NCBI GenBank assembly: GCA_002118135.1 | Contig: BDIU01000015.1 | Coordinates: 124,299 to 188,298, forward strand | Origin: Trebouxia sp. TZW2008 | Lineage: Eukaryota; Chlorophyta; Trebouxiophyceae; Trebouxiales; Trebouxiaceae | DNA: 64,000 nucleotides | Reading direction: 5' to 3' | Shown here: piece by piece, positions 45,777 to 55,981 of the stretch | Layout of the letters: every line of letters starts with the position of its first letter | Numbering within the stretch: position 1 is the first letter of the stretch | Program-made: the position numbers and the translations under genes | The notes under the pieces: model-generated | The model's input: the letters and a program-made list of their open reading frames with translations, nothing else | Told to the model about the DNA's origin: nothing | Database searches by the model: none

Positions 45777-46514
45777 ATGGCACGAGCAAACGCACTGATG
45801 GTCCTCAGCATGCTCTGCCTGGCTTACTCCTGTGCTACAGTGTACGGTCGTGAGCTTTCAACCCCTTCGGAAGGTACCCTCACCACCATCCTGCACTGTC
45901 TCAGATACCTTTGCCAGCTGGGCATGCCATGTCTGCTGGTCTCTAGACATGATACTTGTGTGCATACTTGCACAACAGGCAGGAGCTCAAGTAGCATATA
46001 TTGTCATGCAGGCATGAGCAGCATCTCCAGGATGCATGATGGACGCAGGGTTTAGCTAGGGCAAGGCTTCGGTGGTGAGTTTCTGCAGTTGTAGTCCTCA
46101 TCAATGGTGGCAAACTGCTGCTCAACCACCTGCAATGTGCTACACTGCTAATGCATCCACCAGCGCGTCTGCATGAGCTGACTGCTATAATAGCAGCCCT
46201 GAGCATAGCCGTTCTGGTCAGATGCACTCAATCTAGCCTGCTGTATTGACAAACATGAGCACCTGTTCAAACCATCGTATGCACGGCATTGGCTGCTTGC
46301 TTGTGATTGACTCAGCCTGCTTTCCATCTTGCACAAGCGCTGACAAACTTCTGAGCATGCAGAGTGTTCAAACAGCCAGAAGCAAGAGAGTGCTACCGCC
46401 TGCAATGTCAATGTGAACGATGGCACACGCTACTTTATTTGTCTGGCTGGGGATGATGCTGGTGTATGCCGTACTCATGACCAAGGCGCATTTGCTGCCA
46501 AAAGCTGCACTAAA
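45777..46514 (+). CDS. Small secreted protein with signal peptide and four cysteines (2 exons, 82 aa)
   Basis: Not recognised. Exon 1 (45777-45873) starts MARANALMVLSMLCLAYSC and continues ATVYGRELSTPSE, a textbook signal peptide with likely cleavage after about residue 24-25. Exon 2 (46363-46514) begins after tgcag and is in phase, giving EECSNSQKQESATACNVN and on through NDGTRYFICLAGDDAGVCRTHDQ to a stop. The mature part of about 57 residues would hold four Cys, enough for two disulfides. Right before the stop is a run of five A (46499-46504 region). One A fewer would extend the frame by a further 10 or so residues with two more Cys, so strain or sequencing differences could matter. Possible roles are cell wall, signalling or defence; none is shown. 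Possible poly(A) signal TGTAA at 46757-46761. Confidence 0.6.
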
Positions 46515-47696
46515 AGCTGTGTTATCTTGTCATAGATAGCTGTGATAGCTTCAGTTTGGGAGGTCAATAAAGTGCTGCCTGCGTTCTCCTGAAATGCCAT
46601 GAGTCATTGAACAGATGCCGCTCTGTACGTGTAGACAGCAGCAGCAGCAGCCAGAACACTGATGATGTGCAATACTCAAGAAATGCGTCAGAGGAATGTG
46701 GTTTGGTCTACCTGAATGGATGGTGGTTTCTGCAATAAATAAAGCTGGTAAATGTTTGTAATAGTCAAGACTGCGATACACTTCGGCTTGCACAGCAGGT
46801 TGCTAATGAGCATGCAGTAGCCCGTTGCAGGCAACGTACTGTCAAGGGCTGACATCGTATAGCCTAGCTCAATCATGCTCAACTTCAACATCACGCTGCG
46901 CCCCGCAGCGGAGAATATACCATGAGAATGTTTACTGTCACAATCTCTGCCTGATGCAGCATCCATTCAGCCTCCTTTGATCAGTCAAGCTGATGACTTG
47001 CTTGCATGTCATACAGGCCGGTTGTGCAAATGAATGTAATCTGCTACCGAAAGTCATGCGTACACCTTGAAAACCTGAGTGCCTAGCGCAATGACATTCT
47101 TCCTGACATGCAACCTATTGTTTGTAAAGGACGAAATGCAAAATCTTGCCACAAACATGCAACATTTTCATCTAAATGCCAGGCTGATCAATTGGCAGGA
47201 CGAGAAAAGCAAGCAATGAGGCTGTGTAAGAGTGTGAGTGAACAACAAATTCATGTGCAGGTTCTTGATAGAGACGAAATACTACAGTAGCAACCAGCAG
47301 TGAGGGCAAAGGCACGTGATCAAGTTGGAAGCATCGTTCACTTTATTCATTTCATTGTGCAAATTCTCAAGCGATTTTAACATTCATACAGCTGCCACAA
47401 CAGAAACAATGCTGCCATGCTGCTTGCTTGTGCCCCTGCAGGATTGCAGGGCAAGAAGCACTGGCTGCCAGAAAGATACAACTCAATTGATGCGACCAGC
47501 ACCAGCACACCCTCTGATTCCCCAGCTTTTGCTGGGCAGGTGTTGCTGTCTTGCCCGGCTGCAGCACTGTGTTTACTCAACTGACTTTTCCCGCGCGACC
47601 CCAGCACAAGTTTGCTGGGCGGGTGTTTTTTGTACAACTTGCAGCTCTGCAATTATTCATTTTGGCTTCCAAGTAAAAGTGGAACTGGGATCCACA
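46515..47696. other. Convergent spacer between secreted-protein gene and SHMT
   Basis: No gene supported. A minus frame at 46688-46966 is moderately protein-like but isolated. TGTAA at 46757-46761 may end the plus-strand gene. The part near 47400-47640 is probably the SHMT 3' untranslated region. Confidence 0.4.
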
Positions 47697-50600
47697 TCAG
47701 CATGGCACTGGATTGAGTGCTGGGATGGCATGGTCCTGGCTTGTGCCGTTAGACTCCAGGTGCCCGTTGGAGAATCCATTGGTCTGGTTCTGCTTGACAG
47801 CCTTGTGGTCAATGGATTTGACATCAAAGCCAGGCATCTCAAAGCTGCCTGCAAAGTCTTCCACCTTCTTCTTCAGCTCTGGCACTCTTGGATCAGAATC
47901 CAAAGCCCTGCATCACAAGAATGTAACTGTTGCTAAAGTGTTGCGTGGAAAGGGCAAAGTTCTGACTGTCTCAGCACACAGGCGGTAAAGCCTGCACGCT
48001 AATAAGCTATAGACAGACTACACAGCCTAGAGAGGCTGGGTCAACGGTTTTACAAGCAGCATCTGATGAGGATACAAGCTTTGCTCACAGAGTCAACAAA
48101 ACTACTGCTGCTTTGGTTGCTGTGAATGACTGGCCTGGGCTGGCATGCCGACCCAGATCAGCAGGAGAAAAGCAAAGGGCATGCCACTCGCCAGGGATGC
48201 AAAAGCACTAAGGTTGCTGTGGCTGCACAAAATGCTTGGCATGCTGAGTGTCATCAGGGGGAGCCTGAGCGGGCATGCTGGCACAAGCAAGCAGGAGCAA
48301 GGCAGTGTGCAGCTCTGCACAATGGCAAAATTGACTGAATGTTGTGCAGCCACAGCATCCAGCGAACCTTGGAACTCTGCAGAGCAGCATGCAGAGTGCC
48401 TTACTTGTGCTTGGCCTGCCACAGCAAACATTAAATTCAAGGAATTTTTGAAACAAGGGCATTCTTGCCGTTTGGAACATGCAGTAGGACCATCCACTGT
48501 ATTCTGGCTGCAGCAGTAGGTATGAGTAAGGGCAATTGGATGTAGGCACATGTCCTGGTTGACCAGTGCGGTCAACATCAAGACATTTGCGTAAACGTCA
48601 ATGTTGGGTGGAGCCTACTTGTTGAAGTCCTTGAGCAAGCGGCCATGCTTGTTCTGCAGGTCCTTGCACAACTCCATAGCCTCATGCAGGAACTCAGCAA
48701 TCTGCTCAAAGTCTGCCTCCTTCAGACCCCTAGAGGTCATGGCAGGCGCCCCAATACGCACCCCCCCTGCATCATATCATGCTGACTTCTGCTGAGCAAG
48801 ATTTGGTCTTGTCAATCAGTAAAACATGAACATACTCTCCTCAGACTTCTGCTTATGGCCCTGAAGCATAGTATGTACACTGCCTTGCACAGATAACGCT
48901 GAGTGCTGCTATGCTGCACTCAGCCATTTCATTTTGTAGAGACCAAGCAAGACATGTCACATGACACGCCATTCTACGCAGCATCCCTGAACCACATCAT
49001 GCTAAGCTTTGCCGTGCCAAAGTCTAGGGTGTCAATGGACTCAAGGCACTTCAAGAAGTATCATCACGGGACATGCCATGCTGCAGCGCATGTGATCAGG
49101 AAATGTCTATGCAACGTATTTGAGTTGAAACGCTGCATGCTACTGGGTTCAATGCTAGACACAATACGCAACTCAGAAACATTCCAATGGCTATGCAAGA
49201 TGTATGAGTGTTGGGTACTGGGTCTGACACTGAGACCAGTGGCATGCAGCTTTTTACAAGTCTCAATGTAGCACGTCCATTTTTCTGTCGTATAAGATTG
49301 CAGCTATGGCAGAGTCCTGCCATTTGTGAATGTGACCATCATGCAACAAATGTGCTGACCTGGAGTCATGGCTGACACATCTCCAACCACAGCATTCTTG
49401 TTCAGTGTGATGTGGCACAGGTCGCAGCACCTCTCCATCTTGCTCCCTGTGATTTTCTGCAAACAAGAACAAAGTCAACCTGACGGGCTCTCAGGCCACA
49501 TGCATGATCACTAACAATAGTAACAAAGGTGCAGAGACATTCAGTGCAGCAGTGTTAACGGCACGTGCAGCGTGTGGCAATGTTGCAGGGCCCATGGCAT
49601 GTTTTGACCAGTGTAGAGTGTGACAGCTGGGTGGGCAGCGGAGAAAACGAAAGCAAAAAGCTTGACGCAAGGCATGTTGGCACAGCAGTCACACCTCTTT
49701 GCGCATGTCCCACAAGACCAAGTGGTTGTCCGTGCCGTCTGTGACCAACTTGTAACCATATTTGATCAGCCTGGCACCAAGCGCCCTTGAGTTGGCTTTC
49801 ACCTGCAAAGAGCAAGCAGCAGCTGATTGTGAAATATGGGAGAGAAGGGGCGATGAAGTGGCGCTCTGTCGAAAAGCCAGGCTGGCTGGCACATTCTGGA
49901 CAGCAGGAAGTATCTCATTGTTGTGCATGCTTCATTACGGCAGCCAGTCGCCATCATGATGTGCACTCAGAGCAGCCAAGCTATCAAACAAGTCAAAGCA
50001 TACGACAGTCAGGAGATGCACATGCATGTCCCGGCACCTGCTTGCTGTACTGCTTGAACTCAGGTGTCTGGGTGTGCTTCAGGGCGACAGCCAAGGCCCC
50101 AATCTGGTGGTTGTGAGGACCGCCTTGCAGTGAAGGGAAGACTGAGAAGTCAATCTTGTCCTCAAAGTCATACTCTGTGCCCTCAGGCTCGCCCTTCTTC
50201 AACCTGTCACTTGGCTTCTTGCCCTGCGTCCAGCCATGGCTTTGAATTGCTTGTGTTTCAGACACATGTGGTCCAAGTTCAAACATTTCTGCACAGAAGA
50301 GATATGGATTTGGGCCTCAATGTAGGCAAAATCTGGGGTGTTGTGCTTGCCACTGCAGATTCAGAATCAAACTCACAGTTCGATCAGACCTGTGCTGGCA
50401 TGAACATATCATCAAGGTCCAAACGTCTTAACATAAACATGAACATCTCTGAACCTGCTGATTGCTGGTGAATTCAGACTGATGTGAGAGTCTGTTGTTC
50501 ACACTTCAGACGGGGCAAGCAAAACCCAGCAAATGGGTGATGTAGCAGGCTTTTCAGGTGGAAATAACAGAGAGCCGCAGCGCTTACAAGAGGAAGGCTT

Positions 50601-52669
50601 GTTCGTCCACTAAGCAAGCCAGCTCAGCTGCATAGACTTGCAATGCGAGCGTATGTGCAGAAAAGCTGCCTAGTGAGTATGACAAAGCTGAATCTCTAGT
50701 ACCATCATGCCTTGCAAGCTGAACAGCCAGCTACGCCTCATTGTTGAAGCCATGTCGGACATCGCAGCAAGTGTATACCAGCAGAAACCCCAATGTGTGT
50801 GAAAGCAGCCCTAAGGATCATCACAAGCACACAGCTGCAAACTGTTTCCCCATTTGGGCAGCCTTGTTGGCCGTGCGTACCAATTTCAAATGCAATACCA
50901 GATGCATGCTGCTTGAATCACAAGATCCAACAGCATCATGTGTTATGCCTGAGCCTTGCATTGACTTTGCCCAGCCATTATCACAGCAGGTCAAAGCAGC
51001 AACAGACCCACCTTGCGGGAGAAGATCATGCCAGCACGTGGCCCTCTGAGGGACTTGTGGGTGGTTGTGGTCACAATGTCACAGTAGTCAAATGGCTGGT
51101 CCGCCTCTTGAGCTGCAACCAGGCCACTGCAGCAACAGCAACCATAGTCAGCATCTTATGGCACAATGGTCGCATAAGCACAGTGGACAAAAGGCTGATC
51201 TGCCTCTTGAGATGCTAACAGGCTGCTGCATATGAGCAGGCTGCTGCAATAAGAAGACTCTATCCCATTGAGTGCAGCAGGACTGCAGTGAATTTGATGC
51301 TTCTGAATGCTTGCAGGAGTACATATCAACAGGACAGCTGCGAAACACAGCAGTGCCTCCTGTCTAGGACCAGACCTAGGGCCAATAGCATCGAAAGGCT
51401 GTACAGTTAGACAGGCAAACGCTGCCAGTCATAGTCTCACCTTATGTGTGCCATGTCGCTCATGAGCAGTGCACCAACTTTGTCAGCAATCTGCCTGAGG
51501 CGCTTGTAGTCCCACTCTCTGGGGTAAGCACTGCCACCGCAAATGAGCATCTTGGGCCTAAAGTCGAGCGCCTTTTCCTCCAGCTTGTCATAGTCAATGT
51601 ACCCAGTCTGTGATCAATCAGCAAGATTTTCTTGATGCAAGGCCACTTTATCAAAGGACAAGGCAACAGAGAAGCAATGATTGCATTTTTGACTGCGATG
51701 ACATTTTTGAGTATGGACAATTTCGTGCAAGGCTATTTTCTTAGATACCAAAGCAATATCCCAGGCTGCGTCTTTAGACAGAAGCTGCCTCTTTAGACAG
51801 AAGCTCCCGCCATGACGCCAAACGGCGCAAACTTTTTGTTTCTTTTCTAGCAAAGCAGTCATTGCAGCGAGAAAGTGCTGTATCAGCACACAGGTGCTTC
51901 ACAGCAAGACACATGCAGCTTTGACTGCTTGCGAGTTTGTGACTTGCAGGGCCTTTGCAAACTGTTGGGCAAATGATGTTCAATTGGAAAGCCTTCTGGC
52001 GGCCAAAAACAGCATCATAGCATACCTCTGGGTTCAGCTTGTAGGGCAGGCTCTCAAAGTAGATTGAAGTGGCAGAAATCTTCTTGCCATTTGCTGTGTA
52101 ATAGCCATGCGTCAGATGTCCACCACTGGGCAGATCCAGGCCCATGATGCGATCATGTGGCTGGAGCAGAGCTGTGTATACTGCAAAGTTGGCCGGGCTG
52201 CAGCACAGGTGAAAGATCTTGCGGCCAATATGCATGACTGAGTGCGATTGAAGCTGTGAGCAGAACTGACCGACCTGCCAGAATATGGTTGGACATTCAC
52301 AGTCCAGCTTTGAGGGTCTAGGTGAAACGCCTCCAGGGCTCTGGCTTTGCAGAGATTCTCGATTTTGTCAATGTTGTCGTTTCCTCCATAGTATCTGGCG
52401 CCTGGCTGTCCCTCTGAGTACTTGTTTGTCAGGCAGGAGCCCAGAGCCTCGATGACGGGCATGGATGTAAAGTTCTCGGATGCAATAAGCTCGATGCCCT
52501 TCCTGCAAATTGGAGATCAGTGGGTTCAAATGGACGCCGGCAGACTTTTCGCATGTATTCGAGCCACAGCCGCGCACCATTGACGCTCTTTCTCGTCCTC
52601 AATGATGCTGAAAAGCTCTGGATCGGCATCTCGTAGGCGTGTGAGCGCCTCTGGGAAAACGCCCTGCAT
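47697..52669 (-). CDS. SHMT: Serine hydroxymethyltransferase, 10 exons
   Basis: PLP enzyme that interconverts serine and glycine while charging tetrahydrofolate, the main one-carbon source. Exons: 52669-52578, 52502-52275, 52197-52026, 51607-51441, 51126-51012, 50223-50038, 49802-49695, 49456-49360, 48766-48619, 47907-47697, all GT-AG and in phase, 507 aa. Landmarks: [85 protein letters not shown], with Lys244 as the PLP Schiff-base lysine; [44 protein letters not shown]; and [19 protein letters not shown]. The insert [21 protein letters not shown] is plant-like. No transit peptide precedes [12 protein letters not shown], so a cytosolic form is inferred. After the usual PGF end there is an extra tail of about 40 residues ([18 protein letters not shown]). 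Confidence 0.97.
51096..51232 (-). repeat. Duplicated acceptor/exon start in SHMT gene
   Basis: Plus 51194-51232 is a diverged copy of 51096-51131, the acceptor and first codons of the exon starting at 51126. It lies in the upstream intron, about 100 bp away, the same arrangement as in CPSF2 and UCP. Confidence 0.75.
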
Positions 52670-53483
52670 GGTGTCGGCGCGGGATCCAAGCTCGAACGAC
52701 TTGTTTTGCTCACGGTTGAATCTAATTCACCCGTCACACGTCGCTGCTTACAGCGATGTGCTGCTGAATTGTGCTAGACGGTGTCGACTTTGCGCGGCGT
52801 TCAGCTAGCGTGGCAATGCAAGCCCAGATTCCCATTTGCTCGCAAAGTCAAAGCTGTGGCTTGCAGCAATAGGTGCTTACAGCCTTTCCATTACATGTGC
52901 CTTGAAAATTCAGAACCGCACAGCACATCACGGCCACCAGGCATTAATATATCGTGCTGCATCGCAATGTCTGAGTTCTTTCTGTTGCATTGAAGAAACT
53001 GGTGTTGCGCGCGCGCATTCGTTCATTGGTATACTGCATGCAAGCGGCAGGTACCGGTGGCTCGGATTTACTAGTACTACACCCGCTGTGCATTAATGCT
53101 GAACATCAGCCGTTGCAGATGTGCATATGTAGCTGCATCAAAGTCGCATACAGAAGAAGTTGCGGTCACCAGCTGCACTTTGGCGAACATTTTTGTTGCA
53201 GGTACTGGTGTTGATTTGCACAGCACGGACAGCTCAGCTGCATGTGGAAGCCAGCAGGCTTGGAAATTGCCATAAGTACAGTACAAGCGCAGACAGTTCA
53301 TGCAGATTGGAGTGCTGGGGACGCTGTGCTTCCTGGCAGCTTCATGAGGGAAATCTGGCGGGAAACTCATGCAGATCCAAAGTCTTCCCGTTTCCAAACT
53401 TCGAAGTTGTTGAATTCACAACAGTCACTCGCGTCTTCTGCCCCAAACGTTTACCGCAATCTCGTTTCCGAGCGCTCGGCAAC
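52670..53483. promoter_or_regulatory. Divergent region between SHMT and membrane/coiled-coil gene
   Basis: 814 bp separate the two outward start codons. CpG-rich patches occur near 52700-52790 and 53400-53480. A short gcgcgcgc alternating purine-pyrimidine tract lies near 53007-53016. No known exon was found. Confidence 0.4.
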
Positions 53484-54862
53484 ATGTTTGCTCTCAATAT
53501 CCTAAGCTCATTGGCATTACTCGCTCTGCTCCTAAACCCGATCTTGTGCGCAATCGCTAGTTTGCTGAGACAAGCGTGCAACGGCATGTATCTGTTGGCC
53601 ATGGGCTGGAGCATCACTCTGCTCTACACTGTGTGCTGTGTACAAAGGGTTCCAGATACAATGTGCCGCAATGCGCTCAACATCCTTGGCTACCTTTCAC
53701 GGCTGTTATTGTCCTGCAAGCGGACTACAACAGCTATCGTGTACACAGTCTGCAACTTCACCTTCGGCAGCAGCTTGCTGAAAGCTGTTACGTTTGACCA
53801 ATTGGCCTCGGGACACAGCTCTACCACTGCAAACGACTACTGCGTGTGGCTGGCCACCATGCTGTTCAAGGGTTGCTGTCAGCTCATTCAGCCGTTGCTA
53901 TCGATGGCATTCTCAGGACTGCTGCGCTTGCACGCACGCAGAAAGTCAGTCCCTCTGACAGTCAAGGTGAGTGACAGTGGCAATGTGCGTCATTGATGTG
54001 CCTTGGCTTGGACGTCAGTGTAGTGTGCTGTAGCTGTTGATCAGGCTGCAGAAACCTTTGCAGTGCAAGGTCTGCGGAGTGACACTTGCTTTTCTTGCAG
54101 GCACACGACTCTAGCAGTGACTCACATTCACCCTCCAGCGACAGCCCTAGGTCTCCCATCACACCTGATTCAGGCCGCATTCAGACTTTGGCGCCCTGCT
54201 CGACAGCAAAAGCTACCACTATGGATGGTTACTTTGCCTACCAGGAGGTACAAATGGGATGCTTGTGCTGATATTCATGTGTCAATCTTGCTGACAAGCT
54301 GACGAGCATTCGCATGATGTTGCCAATGTTGCTGAACGACTGTTGACAGCTGCAGGGCGACTTGGAGAGAATTTGGCTGCCTAACAGCAACTCCCACTTG
54401 GCACCCTCCAGCCCAGACGCCCTGCAGCAGCAGGTGTCGCAGCTGACGTCTCAGCTGTCCCAGGCAACAACAGTCCTCAACAAGAAGTAAGCAAACAACC
54501 ACTCCTTCCTGTGTGCTGCTGACGTGCAATTTGTCTAATACAAATTTTCTTGACAACTGATTGCCCTGCAATGCACACAGTTCCTGTTGACACAGGGGTG
54601 CAATATTGATTGCATCTGACATGATTGCAGGGATCAGCAGCTGGCAAAATTTTCCAGCATGTCAATTGAATCTCAAGCGCGCCATGAGGTCATGCAGCAG
54701 CGCATCATGGAACTGAGCCAAATGTGGATGGAGTCTCAACATCTGCTCAGGCAGGCAACTCAGGAGAACGTGGCTTTGAGGCGATCAGCAGCACACACGA
54801 CATCACGCATTTCTGCTGGCCAGAACAGATCCCTGCAGCATCTTCTGAGGGACACCCTGTAG
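53484..54862 (+). CDS. Membrane protein with Ser-rich linker and C-terminal coiled coil (4 exons, 330 aa)
   Basis: Not recognised. Exons: 53484-53966, 54101-54247, 54356-54486, 54631-54862, all in phase. Residues 1-161 are hydrophobic with about four candidate membrane segments (ILSSLALLALLLNPILCAIA; LLAMGWSITLLYTVCCV; VYTVCNFTF and after; VWLATMLFKGCCQLIQPLLS) and end in a basic patch HARRKSVP. Residues about 162-210 are Ser/Pro-rich and likely disordered and phosphorylated (DSSSDSHSPSSDSPRSPITP). Residues about 225-315 are Gln/Leu-rich in heptads (LQQQVSQLTSQLSQATTVLN; QQRIMELSQMWMESQHLLRQ), predicting a coiled coil. The layout, a membrane anchor plus cytosolic coiled coil, suits a tether or organelle-shape protein; this is inference. 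TGTAA at 54875-54879 follows the stop closely. Confidence 0.8.
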
Positions 54863-55981
54863 TAGGCCTGTATATGTAACACATCGTCGGTGTATAGGGC
54901 AATCTTTACGTCTGAACCTCTTGACTTATGGCCAGCCCTGACAATCCTTGACTCAACTTTCACTGACCTTGCCTAGACTACCATCGTTCTAGGAACTTTT
55001 GTACGACCATTGCTTCATTTCAAACTCTATCATACGTTGCAATCCTTAGATGCTGTTTTATGCCAGAGGAAGTGCTTGTACTTTTCACATCTGATTGTCC
55101 ATGTTAGTGCTGTGACCTAGTGTTGGTACATGCTGTTCAGCAAACATCTGTGCCACACCTTATGCGACATTTTTTTGCAAGCCTTGAGTATATGCTGACA
55201 ATTTGACCATATGTAAGCACAAGACATTGGCAGGATACTGCTCACCAGATAAACAGCTTCAAATTGCCTTCATCATGCTGTGGCCAGCCATTGGACAAAA
55301 TGACTGAGTTCCACCTGAACACAACTGCGCTCGGCAATATACAATGTAATCCAGTTCCCACTCCAAGCAGCTTCCATGCTTGTCAATGTGCTCATTGAAA
55401 CCTGCAACTTGACATGAAGGCTCAGCATCGCATGTGCAACTGTTGTCGTCATAGCACACGGCTTTCCAGCTGCCAATTCAACAATGAATTGGTGAGGTCC
55501 TAGATGCGCCTTTCTGTGTGCTGCTGCCGAGCACTCCTGTCAGCAGGCCATCACACAGGGCGGGGCATGTGCAAATAGAGCAAGCCAGAGGCACCACAAT
55601 CATAGCATGCTGGTCAAAAGGGGTATGCTCTGAAAATACAGGCTGGTCTGCCCTGAGCATTGGCACAATGAGCGACTTCAGCACAGATAGCTCACCAGAC
55701 ACATACACATGGTCTTGCAAACCATCAAGTGGCTACAAGCCCAGATGTCTGAAAAGGCGTCTGCATCAAGGCATGCTACTGTTCAAACTGCCTGAGCAAA
55801 CCGATTCACAGCAAAAGCGTCACAGACAACTTGAACCCCTGACGGGCAGGTGACTAGCTGCAGTTTGATGCAGCAACACTCACAAAGCATGAGACACCTT
55901 CACACTTACAACAGCAACAACCAATTGAGTTGTCTAGCCTAAGCCCCTGGGCTTCTGCAGCAGTGTTGTTCATGTCAACAG
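54863..55981. other. Spacer with unresolved minus-strand coding-like segments
   Basis: Between the membrane/coiled-coil gene and RPP40. Minus-strand stretches at about 55735-55530 (GLQDHVYVSGELSVLKSLIVPML) and 55476-55259 read as protein in two alternative frames, with several Cys in one of them. They could be exons of an extra small gene or an extended RPP40 3' region; I could not join them or find a relative. Confidence 0.35.
54875..54879 (+). terminator. Possible TGTAA polyadenylation signal
   Basis: Lies 13 nt after the stop of the membrane/coiled-coil gene. The resulting 3' untranslated region would be unusually short, so a later signal may be used instead. Confidence 0.25.
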
